This document shows positions 1-7,054 of a stretch of 9,294 nt of DNA, piece by piece. Under the pieces are notes generated by a model. That model did not search any database and had not been told where the DNA came from. It saw only the letters and a list, made by a program, of their open reading frames with translations. How positions within the stretch are numbered: the stretch's first letter is position 1; each line of letters starts with the position of its first letter. The position numbers and the translations under genes were made by a program. Source of the DNA: Anaerolineales bacterium (lineage in GTDB: Bacteria; Chloroflexota; Anaerolineae; Anaerolineales; UBA6663); the NCBI GenBank assembly GCA_016789245.1, contig JAEURM010000062.1:1-9294 (forward strand), read 5' to 3'.

Positions 1-360
1 ACCTCGGCATTGCTTATCAGAAACTCGGCGAGGCCCGCAAGGCCATTGAGTTTCATGAGCAATGTCTGAAGTTACACCGCGAAATCGGCGACCGGCGCGG
101 CGAAGGTGACGCCCTCGGCAACCTCGGCATTGCTTATCAGCAACTCGGCGAGGCCAGCAAGGCCATTGAGTTTTATGAGCAATGTCTGAAGTTACACCGC
201 GAAATCGGCGACCGGCGCGGCGAAGGGGCCGACCTCGGCAACCTTGGCGCTGCTTACGCTACCCTCGGTGAGGCCCGCAAGGCCATTGAGTTTTACGAGC
301 AACAGTTAATGATTGTGCGCGAAATCGGCGATGTGCGTGGTGAAGGCAACGCGTCTTTCA
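1..360 (+). repeat. Tandem 120-bp TPR-coding repeat
   Basis: Units at 1-120 and 121-240 differ at only about six positions (about 95% identical). The unit at 241-360 keeps the same frame and framework but has diverged in its middle. The first two copies therefore look recently duplicated or homogenised by gene conversion, and the array probably extends upstream of the window. Confidence 0.92.
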
Positions 361-509
361 ATATGGCCCTCGCGCTTGACTCACTCAACCAACGCGCCCA
401 AGCCATCCCTCTGGCCGAAGCCGCGCTGAAAATACTTGAAGCAATTGAAAACCCGAATGCCGCAATGGTGCGGAAGGTATTGGCGGAGTGGCTGAAAACG
501 GACTCATGA
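1..509 (+). CDS. Tetratricopeptide repeat protein, 3' end only
   Basis: This is the C-terminal part of a TPR protein; its start lies before the window, and the reading frame begins at base 3. Three consecutive 40-residue units are visible, with the pattern LGNLGIAYQxLGEA, then KAIEFYEQCLKLHREIGD, then RRGEG. A degenerate capping repeat follows and ends in AEWLKTDS before TGA at 507-509. The 40-residue period and the NLGxAY / A-x-EFYEQ signature match the TPR_12-type repeats found in NB-ARC, CHAT and kinesin-light-chain-like proteins. Such repeats form helical scaffolds for protein binding. The partner domain that would reveal the function (ATPase, protease, kinase) is outside the window. No terminator hairpin is visible after the stop. 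Confidence is high for a TPR protein; the function is unknown. Confidence 0.9.
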   Translation, partial: LGIAYQKLGEARKAIEFHEQCLKLHREIGDRRGEGDALGNLGIAYQQLGEASKAIEFYEQCLKLHREIGDRRGEGADLGNLGAAYATLGEARKAIEFYEQQLMIVREIGDVRGEGNASFNMALALDSLNQRAQAIPLAEAALKILEAIENPNAAMVRKVLAEWLKTDS

Positions 510-566
510 ACGGACGAACGGACGCAAACGGATGGGCCGCGAACAGTGAACGGTAGGCAGTGAACG
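510..566. repeat. Short phrase repeat, GAACGG type
   Basis: Directly after the TPR stop codon the DNA is built from variants of GAACGGAC and CAGTGAACGG (for example at 509-516, 545-552 and 559-566). No gene, promoter or terminator is evident. It looks like a degenerate short-period intergenic repeat, distinct in sequence from the AATCACTCAAT-type stretch that follows. Confidence 0.55.
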
Positions 567-634
567 GAAAACCGTCACCAATCACGCAATCGCCCAATCA
601 CTCAATAACTCAATTACCCAATAACCAATCCTCC
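567..634. repeat. AATCnCCAAT-type short phrase repeat abutting the deacetylase start
   Basis: This stretch is a run of variants of a short phrase (CAATCACGCAAT, CAATCACTCAAT, CAATTACCCAAT, AATAACCAATCCTCC) that ends at the start codon at 636. The piece at 620-633 matches AATAACCAATTCTC, found at 944-957 and 8937-8950, with one mismatch. No Shine-Dalgarno sequence or clear promoter can be seen inside it, so the repeat itself must form the 5' flank of the deacetylase gene. Confidence 0.7.
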
Positions 635-635
635 A

Positions 636-1679
636 ATGCACTTAATCACCGTCCCATCCCTCCCTCACAACCTGCCCAACCACCCGGAAAATGCCAAGCG
701 CGTTCCGGCCATTCAGCAGGCGCTCCAAGCCTCCAATCTCCAATTCTCTACGGTTGAGGCGCGCCCGGCAACGCTGGAAGAACTCACCCGCCTACATCCG
801 GTGGAATACGTGGAGGCGCTGGAGCGGGCCATGCGCCAAGCGCCCGGCTACATTGATAACGCGCCCACCTACATCACGCCGGAATCATTTGAGTGCGCGC
901 AACTCGCGGCCGGCGCGGCCTGCCAAGCGGTAGAAAATTCTCTAATAACCAATTCTCTAGAAAAGAGAATTGGAGAATTAGAGAATTATGCCTTCGCCCT
1001 CATCCGTCCCCCCGGCCACCACGCCACGCCCACGCAGGCTATGGGCTTTTGTTTGCTGAACAACGTGGCGGTGGCGGCGCGGCACGCTCAGGCATTGGGC
1101 GCGCGCAAAGTGCTGATTGTGGATTTTGATGTACACCACGGCAACGGCACGCAAGATGCGTTTTATGATGATGAAACCGTGCTCTTCATCAGCACGCATC
1201 AATATCAAACCGGCTTTTACCCGGGCACGGGCGCGGCCAAAGAAACCGGCGCGGGTGCGGGCCGTGGCTATACGCTCAATGTGCCGCTTCCAGAAGGCGC
1301 GGGTGATTTGGCCATGAAGCGCGTGTTCAATGAAATTATTGACCCAGCGGCCGAACGCTTTGCGCCGGACTTTCTGCTGGTTTCCGCTGGCTACGATGCC
1401 CACTGGCGTGACCCGTTGGCGAGCCTGCAATTCAGCACCAGCGGCTACTTTCAAATCACGCGCGCTCTCCAACAACTGGCGGAAAAGCTGTGCGGCGGGC
1501 GCATGGCCTGTGTGCTGGAGGGCGGCTATGATTTAGAAGTCCTCGCCGCCAATGTGGTGGCCAGTCTGCACGCCCTCACCGGCGCAGACTCCGCCCCAGA
1601 CCCATTCGGCCCGCCCGAATACCAAGAGCCGCACATCCATAAGGTGATTGAGGAAGTGAAGGCGATACATGGGCTATGA
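636..1679 (+). CDS. Histone deacetylase family protein (class II-type zinc deacetylase)
   Basis: A 347-residue zinc-dependent arginase/deacetylase-fold enzyme. Visible motifs in order: HPE near residues 16-18, RPPGHHA at 124-130 (the catalytic His pair H128/H129), GFCLLNN at 137-143, DFDVHHGNGT at 163-172 (zinc ligands D165 and H167), SAGYDAH at 250-256 (third zinc ligand D254) and LEGGY at 294-298 (transition-state Tyr Y298). All key residues are present, so the enzyme should be active. The LEGGY form and overall pattern fit the bacterial class II HDAC/acetylpolyamine amidohydrolase/AcuC group. These remove acetyl groups from lysines or polyamines in the cytoplasm; the substrate cannot be decided here. 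The ATG at 636 is chosen because the family homology begins almost at once, but no Shine-Dalgarno precedes it. Residues 101-118 are an extra segment encoded by a palindromic repeat, placed just before the catalytic RPPGHH loop. Confidence 0.93.
   Translation: MHLITVPSLPHNLPNHPENAKRVPAIQQALQASNLQFSTVEARPATLEELTRLHPVEYVEALERAMRQAPGYIDNAPTYITPESFECAQLAAGAACQAVENSLITNSLEKRIGELENYAFALIRPPGHHATPTQAMGFCLLNNVAVAARHAQALGARKVLIVDFDVHHGNGTQDAFYDDETVLFISTHQYQTGFYPGTGAAKETGAGAGRGYTLNVPLPEGAGDLAMKRVFNEIIDPAAERFAPDFLLVSAGYDAHWRDPLASLQFSTSGYFQITRALQQLAEKLCGGRMACVLEGGYDLEVLAANVVASLHALTGADSAPDPFGPPEYQEPHIHKVIEEVKAIHGL
731..750. repeat. Intragenic CCAATTCTC-type repeat, first copy in the deacetylase
   Basis: CTCCAATCTCCAATTCTCTA lies inside the deacetylase gene and encodes SNLQFST around residues 33-39, in the variable loop after the first helix. 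It carries the same CCAATTCTC core (740-748) as the intergenic repeats at 8942-8950 and 8950-8958. Insertion is an inference; a homologue alignment would decide it. Confidence 0.5.
936..989. repeat. In-frame 54-bp palindromic repeat inside the deacetylase gene
   Basis: The left arm 936-958 and right arm 964-987 are reverse complements over 21 positions (11 bp plus 10 bp, with a small 2/3-nt internal loop) around the 5-nt loop AGAAA. The element encodes 18 residues (101-118, NSLITNSLEK then RIGELENY) between VE and AFALIRPPGHH. As far as I know the family, only a short linker is expected there. The length is a multiple of three and the piece contains no stop codon, so the frame is kept. It contains the AATAACCAATTCTC block also present upstream of the dihydroorotase start. 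Confidence 0.8.
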
Positions 1680-1684
1680 AGCCG

Positions 1685-1781
1685 TATTGCGTAGTGCGTA
1701 TTGCGTAAAACGTGAAACGTGATGCGTGAAATATCAAACGCGCCCACGCACCATGAAATACGCAATACGTAACACGCAATA
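1685..1781. repeat. Imperfect inverted repeat, TATTGCGTA type
   Basis: Arms 1685-1707 and 1759-1781 pair at 20 of 23 positions, with about 51 nt between them. The arms are themselves made of short direct repeats (TATTGCGTA, TGCGTATTGCGTA), and the interior has CGTGAAACGTGATGCGTGAA. It lies five bases after the deacetylase stop codon and lacks a T-run, so it is not a classical intrinsic terminator, although it could stabilise a transcript end. It looks like a second family of degenerate intergenic phrase repeats. Confidence 0.7.
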
Positions 1782-1811
1782 TGCACCCCCCTCCCTCTTA
1801 CACAAAATTAG

Positions 1812-1840
1812 TTGCAAAATGAATTAATCCGTAGGATACT
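1812..1840 (+). promoter_or_regulatory. Possible sigma70 promoter of the scaffold gene
   Basis: TTGCAA (1812-1817) and GATACT (1835-1840) are separated by 17 bp. Each matches the consensus hexamer at four of six positions. A start near 1847 would leave a short leader containing the ribosome site at 1849-1853. The match is moderate only. Confidence 0.35.
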
Positions 1841-1848
1841 CCTCCCGT

Positions 1849-1853
1849 GAGGG
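1849..1853 (+). promoter_or_regulatory. Shine-Dalgarno sequence that decides the scaffold start
   Basis: GAGGG lies 9 nt before the ATG at 1863 but only 3 nt before the in-frame ATG at 1857. Normal spacing favours 1863, so that start is used for the scaffold gene. Confidence 0.6.
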
Positions 1854-1862
1854 TTAATGCCT

Positions 1863-4800
1863 ATGTCTGAGACTGCTCTGCGCAACTATCTGTTCAACAT
1901 TGACCAAATCATCGAGCAAAAGCACTACGATGAAGCGGTGGCCCACTGCAAACACGTCCTCAGCCACTACCCCAAGAACTTAGAAGCCTACCGCCTGCTG
2001 GCCAAAGCTTTGCTAGAAAAAGGCCGCCACGGTGACGCGGCCGATATTTTTCAGCGCGTGCTCTCGGTAGCGCCGGATGACTTTTTGGCGCATGTGGGCA
2101 TGGCCATTGTGCGAGAAGATGAAGCCAACCTGAGCGCCGCGCTCTGGCACATGGAACGGGCGTTTGAAGCCAACTCCGCCAACCCCGCCATTCAAGAAGA
2201 ACTCAAACGGCTGTATGGCCGCCGTGATGGCATGCCCCCCGCCCGCGCGCGCCTCACCCGGGGCGCGCTGGCCCGGATGTACCTCCGAGGCGAGTTGTAC
2301 CCCCAAGCGGAAGCGGAACTGCGCAGTGCTTTGATGGAAGACCCCGAGCGGCTGGATTTAACTGCCATGCTCGCGCGCGTTCTGCTGGAAACCGGCCGCC
2401 GGGCCGAAGCGGCGGATATGTGCAATGCCGTTCTGCAAAAGCTACCCTACAACCAAGAAGCTAACCGCGTGCTGGCAGAGATTCTCAAACATCAAGGCCG
2501 TGAGAACGAGGCCAAGCCGCACCAACAACGGTTGGAGGCGCTGGACCCGTACGAAGCCTATGCGGAGGGCGAAGACGCCCACAACGTAAAAGCCGAAGCG
2601 GTGACTCTGCCGGAATTGATTTTGGATCAAGAAGGCCAAGCCATTGCCCGCAAGCCCGAATGGGCCGAAGCGTTGGGCGAAGAGATTGGAACCGCGGGCG
2701 GTGTGTTCTCCTCCGAGGAGCCAGAATGGTTGCGGGAAGGCACTGATTCGCTCTTAAGCGGCCAACTGCCCGTAACGGGCGAATTGCCCGATGCCGGTGA
2801 AGTGCCGGACTGGCTGAAGAACGTGGAGCCGCTAGAAACTACGCCCGCCGCCGCCGCTGATTTGCCGGATTGGATGAAAGCCACTACCGGCATGTTGGCA
2901 GATCGCCCACCAGAGGCTGGAGCGCCCATCAAGAAAGGCACTGGCAAACTCACCGGCTGGCTCTCTTCTCCCGGCGCGGTGGGGCCGCTGGGGACGGCTT
3001 CGGGGGGTGGTGGTGATGATATTCCGGATTGGATGAAAGACCTGCAACCACCCAAGCCAGAAAATGTGCCCACGGTGGCCTTTGGTGACTATACGCCCAC
3101 CAACGTTTTGCCTAATGATGAAATGCCAACCATGGCGCTGGATAACAACACGGCCATGTTTGGTGACCAACCCACCTCCGTTTTGCCAGTGAGCGGTGGC
3201 CTGCCACCTTCAGGTGGCTTTCAAGAAGATTTGCCCGATTGGCTGAAGCCAGCTGAACCGGCCCAGCCCATGGCCGATTTGCCTGATTGGTTGAAGGCCA
3301 CCACTGAGGAAACTTCCAACACCATTTCCAGCGCCATGCTTACGGGTGGCCCGCAGGAAGATAGCTTCCCCACCGCCGCCTTTGCCAACATGACGCCCGA
3401 GTGGTTAAAAACCATGGCCGCCGAGGGCGAAGCCGCCGCCCCCGTGGCTGGGCAAGATGAGGATTTGCCCGATTGGTTGAAAAATGCCACCGGCAAACTC
3501 ACACCTGACTCTGCGCCTGTGGCACCCGCCGCCGCAGATGATTTGCCGCCGTGGTTACAAGGCACAGGCAACGCGCCAGCCGCTGAACCTACAGAGGCGG
3601 TGCCGGATTGGCTGAACGTCAGCACTGGCTCATTAGACAAAGCCGCCCCGGCGGAAGAATTACCACCGTGGCTACAAGGCACAGGCAATTTAGAAGCCGC
3701 CCAACCCGCTGGTGACGTACCGGATTGGCTGAAGGTAGGCGCTGGCTCCCTCTCCGAGTCTGCGCCAGCCGTACCGGTTGGTGAAACCCCGCCGTGGTTA
3801 AAAGTAGAAACCGGCCCGTTGGCTGAAGCCGCTGAGGCCCAAACACCAGCGGCCGAATCAGATGAAATACCCGCGTGGTTGAAGAACGCAGGGGAAACTG
3901 GTTTGCTGGGTGGCGCGGCCTTGGCCGGCGTGGCCGCCGCTGGCGCCCTCTCAGTTGAGCCAGAACCCGAAGCGCCCAAAACCACCTTCCCGGCTGAGAT
4001 TGAACTGCCAGACTTTTTGCAACCCGCTTCGGCGGAGGCCATTGCCCGCGCTGAAACACCCGTAGATTGGGATGACGAAGTAGCGCCCGCTGAAACTGAA
4101 GCGGTGGCCGATGAAATGCCAGATTGGATTAAGGCGATGGCCCCGCCCGCTCAACCAGAAGTGAGCTTGGCGGAAGATGAAGTGGCCAAAGTGGCCGAAG
4201 ACGAATTGCCCGATTGGTTGCAAGCGCCCACTAAACCCACCGGCGATTTGCCGGATGTTCTGCCCGCTGATGATTTACCCCTGCCGCCCGCCGGTGACCC
4301 AACCTTGAGTGCTAACAAGCCCGGCTCATCGGAGACTATCCGCACTTGGCTTTCTGATAAAGATGTGCCGGATTGGTTACGGCAAGCGCGTGCCGAAACG
4401 GAAGTTCCAGAGGCCCCCGCCCTGCCAGAGCCGGAAGCGTTGGCCGCGCCAGATGAAGCCTTACCAGAATTTCCAGATTGGCTCAAAGCCATGCAAACTG
4501 ATCCGGGCAGTGAAGGCCCCATTCAACCGGTTGCTGAAATGACACCTGACGCTGAACCTGCCATGCCTGACTTTGCCAATATGAGTGAAGATGAGCAAAT
4601 GCGTTGGCTAGAAACATTGGCCGCGCGGCAAGGCGCTGACCCAGCCGAATTAATTACGCAACCCAATGTGCCCGAAACTGCGGCTGGCCCCCTCATGCCG
4701 CCCACTGGCATTTTGCCGGATGAAGAATCGGCCGCCCAAACGGTGGATGATATGCCGGATTGGTTGAAGGCCATGCAAACGGATTATGAGGCGCAAGAAA

Positions 4801-6953
4801 CGCCAATGGCGGAAGAAACACCCGCGCCCGTAATGGCCGAAGAACTGGCCGCCGAGCCGGTGAGCGAGATGCCGGACTTTGCCAGCATGAGTGAAGACGA
4901 GCAAATGCGCTGGCTAGAATCGTTGGCCGCGCGGCAAGGCGCTGACCCAGCCGAATTAATTACTCAACCAAGCACGCCAGAAACACTGGCCGGCCCCGTT
5001 ATGCCCAGTACGGGCATTTTGCCAGAATGGGCGGAAGAGCCCGCGCCAACCGCTGAGCCGGTAAGCGAAATGCCAGATTTCGCCAGATTCATTGGAGACG
5101 AGCCGGAAATTCCACCCACCGGCCCGCTTATGCCGCGCACTGGTATTCTGCCGCCCCTGCCCGAAGAATTTGCGCCGGACGTATCCGCCGCGCCAGTGAG
5201 CGCCGTGCCAGATTTTGCCAGCATGAGTGAAGATGAACAGATGCGCTGGTTGGAATCTTTGGCCGCGCGGCAAGGTGCTGACCCGGCCGAATTGATTACT
5301 CAACCCGAAGAGCGGTTTGAACTGCCGTCCGTTGAAACGGAAATTCCGCCTACCGGCCCGCTCATGCCCCGCACCGGCATTCTACCGCCACTGCCAGAAG
5401 AACTTGCGCCTGATGCGGCCGCTGAACCCGTAAACGCTGTGCCAGATTTTTCCAGCATGACCGAAGATGAGCAAATGCGCTGGCTAGAATCTTTGGCCGC
5501 GCGGCAGGGCGCTGACCCGGCGGAACTCATTACCCAACCCGAAGAGCGGTTTGAACTGCCGCCCATGGAAACACCTGCGCCGTCCACTGGCCCCATCATG
5601 CCCGCCACAGGTGTGCTTCCGAGTTTTGAAGAAGAACTGTCTACGCCGTTGGCCCCACTCACACCGGAAGAATTGCGCACCGATGTGCCTGCGTGGCTTT
5701 CTGGCGCGGCTGAACCCGCTGAGCCGCCGGATTGGTTGAAGGCCATTCAAATTGCCAGCGCGCCCAGAACGGAAGTGGCAGAGGAAAGCGCACCGCCGCC
5801 CAGTGAGCCAGTGCTGGATGCCGAAGTGCCTGCTGAGCCAGTGAGCGCCGTGCCGGACTTTGCCAGCATGAGCGAAGATGAGCAAATGCGTTGGTTGGAA
5901 TCTTTGGCCGCACGGCAAGGCGCAGACCCGGCGGAACTCATTACGCCAGCAGAAGAGCGCCCCATCGTTCCAGAAATGCCCGCTGAAGCTTTGGCCGAAG
6001 AGCCGGAGCCAGAGCCATTGGCTGGCCCGCCAGATTGGGTGAAGGCCACCCCTGAAGAAGTAAGCGCCCCAGTTTTTGATGAACCGGCCACACCGGCTGA
6101 AGAAGAAATTCCGGCGTGGATTCGCGCCGCCACCAACACCGGCTTACTCCGCACGCCGCCGCCCGAGCCCACACCAGCACCCAAGCCAGAGCCCGTGCAA
6201 CCGCCGCCACCCAAACCTGAACCGGCCAAGGTGGAACCAGCCAAAGCCGAAGGCGGTGATGACCGACTTTCGCGTTTGGCGGAAACATTACAGGCCAAGC
6301 GCCGCCAACGGGATGAGGAAGTGGCCGCACGGCTGGAGAAAGAACGCTCTGACCGAGAAGCCGCCATGCGCGCGGTAGAAGAAAGCATGGAAGCCCGCCG
6401 TACCCGCCGCACCGAGAGCGATACTGGCTCCCTGAGCAAGGGCGGCACCGGCATGTTGCGTAAGCCCGGCACTGGCCCCCTGCCGGCGCTTGAGTCAACG
6501 CCCACCTCGGAGCCAGCCGTTGAGTCTGAGCCTACGCCGGCCCCCCGCGCAGAAAGCAAACGCCCAGCCCCAGTGGTAGAAGAAGAAGATGAGCGTCCAC
6601 GCTCCGCCCGTCGCCGTCAAGAACCCATTCGCTTACCAGCGGGCACGCGCCTCAAGCGGAGCCGCAAGAGCAAGCCCAAGAAGGCCAAGTTTGCTGGGCA
6701 AAACGCGCGCGAAGTGCTAGGCCAAGCGCGCCAGCTCTTGAACCAGCGCGATTACACACCAGCTGTGGAGCAATTTGAGTATCTCATCCGCTCCGGTGAT
6801 AACCTGAAGGAAGTGGTGGCCGAGTTGGAGAGCTTTGTAAACGCCAATGAAAACGCCGGCGTGTTCTTCCGCGTGCTGGGTGATGCGTACATGCGGAGCG
6901 GCCAACTCCAACCCGCGCTAGATGCGTACCGGCAAGCGCTGACACAAATGTAA
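1863..6953 (+). CDS. Giant TPR scaffold protein with PDWL and MSEDEQ motif arrays
   Basis: About 1,696 residues, with no signal peptide. Residues about 6-232 form roughly six TPR-type helical hairpins (for example YDEAVAHCKHVL, AEAELRSALMEDPE). Residues 287-1421 are Pro/Ala/Glu-rich and probably disordered. They carry 23 P-[DEPA]-W-[LMIV] motifs, usually PDWLK, and many [TA]-G-x-L motifs. Five 31-33-residue helical modules (PDFASMSEDEQMRWLE, then SLAARQGADPAELIT) lie at 902-934, 1004-1036, 1116-1148, 1194-1226 and 1331-1361. Residues 1466-1520 are a charged coiled coil, 1578-1609 a strongly basic patch, and 1610-1696 a second TPR-like region. A weak Ala/Gly-rich hydrophobic stretch is at 681-698. 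I recall similar PDWL-rich TPR proteins in Chloroflexota without a known role. The architecture suggests a cytoplasmic multivalent scaffold (inference). The stop codon is followed by a strong terminator hairpin, so it is probably a single-gene transcript. Confidence 0.88.
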   Translation: MSETALRNYLFNIDQIIEQKHYDEAVAHCKHVLSHYPKNLEAYRLLAKALLEKGRHGDAADIFQRVLSVAPDDFLAHVGMAIVREDEANLSAALWHMERAFEANSANPAIQEELKRLYGRRDGMPPARARLTRGALARMYLRGELYPQAEAELRSALMEDPERLDLTAMLARVLLETGRRAEAADMCNAVLQKLPYNQEANRVLAEILKHQGRENEAKPHQQRLEALDPYEAYAEGEDAHNVKAEAVTLPELILDQEGQAIARKPEWAEALGEEIGTAGGVFSSEEPEWLREGTDSLLSGQLPVTGELPDAGEVPDWLKNVEPLETTPAAAADLPDWMKATTGMLADRPPEAGAPIKKGTGKLTGWLSSPGAVGPLGTASGGGGDDIPDWMKDLQPPKPENVPTVAFGDYTPTNVLPNDEMPTMALDNNTAMFGDQPTSVLPVSGGLPPSGGFQEDLPDWLKPAEPAQPMADLPDWLKATTEETSNTISSAMLTGGPQEDSFPTAAFANMTPEWLKTMAAEGEAAAPVAGQDEDLPDWLKNATGKLTPDSAPVAPAAADDLPPWLQGTGNAPAAEPTEAVPDWLNVSTGSLDKAAPAEELPPWLQGTGNLEAAQPAGDVPDWLKVGAGSLSESAPAVPVGETPPWLKVETGPLAEAAEAQTPAAESDEIPAWLKNAGETGLLGGAALAGVAAAGALSVEPEPEAPKTTFPAEIELPDFLQPASAEAIARAETPVDWDDEVAPAETEAVADEMPDWIKAMAPPAQPEVSLAEDEVAKVAEDELPDWLQAPTKPTGDLPDVLPADDLPLPPAGDPTLSANKPGSSETIRTWLSDKDVPDWLRQARAETEVPEAPALPEPEALAAPDEALPEFPDWLKAMQTDPGSEGPIQPVAEMTPDAEPAMPDFANMSEDEQMRWLETLAARQGADPAELITQPNVPETAAGPLMPPTGILPDEESAAQTVDDMPDWLKAMQTDYEAQETPMAEETPAPVMAEELAAEPVSEMPDFASMSEDEQMRWLESLAARQGADPAELITQPSTPETLAGPVMPSTGILPEWAEEPAPTAEPVSEMPDFARFIGDEPEIPPTGPLMPRTGILPPLPEEFAPDVSAAPVSAVPDFASMSEDEQMRWLESLAARQGADPAELITQPEERFELPSVETEIPPTGPLMPRTGILPPLPEELAPDAAAEPVNAVPDFSSMTEDEQMRWLESLAARQGADPAELITQPEERFELPPMETPAPSTGPIMPATGVLPSFEEELSTPLAPLTPEELRTDVPAWLSGAAEPAEPPDWLKAIQIASAPRTEVAEESAPPPSEPVLDAEVPAEPVSAVPDFASMSEDEQMRWLESLAARQGADPAELITPAEERPIVPEMPAEALAEEPEPEPLAGPPDWVKATPEEVSAPVFDEPATPAEEEIPAWIRAATNTGLLRTPPPEPTPAPKPEPVQPPPPKPEPAKVEPAKAEGGDDRLSRLAETLQAKRRQRDEEVAARLEKERSDREAAMRAVEESMEARRTRRTESDTGSLSKGGTGMLRKPGTGPLPALESTPTSEPAVESEPTPAPRAESKRPAPVVEEEDERPRSARRRQEPIRLPAGTRLKRSRKSKPKKAKFAGQNAREVLGQARQLLNQRDYTPAVEQFEYLIRSGDNLKEVVAELESFVNANENAGVFFRVLGDAYMRSGQLQPALDAYRQALTQM
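4566..5945 (+). repeat. Five copies of the PDFASMSEDEQ amphipathic module
   Basis: Copies lie at 4566-4664, 4872-4970, 5208-5306, 5442-5540 and 5853-5945. They are nearly identical in protein and very similar in DNA, unlike the PDWL motifs. Each has an acidic cap, then MRWLESLAARQG (likely an amphipathic helix) and a conserved ADPAELIT tail. A truncated relative (PDFARF) sits near 5074-5091. Confidence 0.9.
5109..5640 (+). repeat. 234-bp tandem repeat (78 residues) in the scaffold
   Basis: Units start at 5109 and 5343, with a partial third unit from 5577. Each full unit carries IPPTGPLMPRTGILPPLPEE, one PDFASMSEDEQ module and EERFELP. The exact 234-bp offset between the first two units shows a recent in-frame tandem duplication. 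Confidence 0.82.
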
Positions 6954-6996
6954 AACGGCTGAGCCGGATTTAGACGAATAGAACGGATTTAATCCT

Positions 6997-7034
6997 AAAG
7001 CCCTTCACTGACTTGATGCCAGTGAAGGGCTTTT
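6997..7034. terminator. Intrinsic terminator between convergent genes
   Basis: A perfect 14-bp stem (6997-7010 with 7020-7033, AAAGCCCTTCACTG) encloses a 9-nt loop and is followed by T residues to 7034. It ends the scaffold transcript 44 bp after its stop codon. The A-rich left arm gives a short U-tract on the other strand, so it may also stop the convergent minus-strand gene at 7055-7894. Confidence 0.87.
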
Positions 7035-7054
7035 CCGTCACACACTAGCTCAAC

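Larger units (their letters stand above)
2721..6125 (+). repeat. Array of 23 P-x-W-[LMIV] peptide motifs
   Basis: Within the scaffold, 15 motifs read PDW plus L, M, I or V. Three read PPWL, three PAW(L/I) and two PEWL. They are spaced irregularly and their codons differ freely (proline is CCG, CCA, CCC or CCT). Selection therefore seems to act on the peptide, and the array is not a recent DNA expansion. Many are followed within about ten residues by a TGxL motif. Confidence 0.88.

Noticed and set aside
1..360. CRISPR array
   Set aside because: The 120-bp units are contiguous, coding and without spacers; the period matches three TPR-type 40-residue units.
978..1475. Minus-strand open frame of 165 codons opposite the deacetylase
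   Set aside because: It lies fully opposite a well-supported enzyme gene and shows no recognisable family pattern.
1685..1781. Intrinsic terminator of the deacetylase gene
   Set aside because: The arms are about 51 nt apart and no T-run follows the right arm, so it fits a repeat element better than a terminator.
1857..1862. Start of the scaffold gene at the first ATG (1857)
   Set aside because: The GAGGG site is only 3 nt away from it; the ATG at 1863 has normal 9-nt spacing. The difference is two residues, so nothing else depends on it.
3221..4042. Long minus-strand open frame with regular NQSGKSS-like repeats
   Set aside because: It is the reverse-strand image of the PDWLK motif array. 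Biased codons and repeats keep that frame open. The same holds for other long antisense frames in the scaffold gene, such as 5747-6559.
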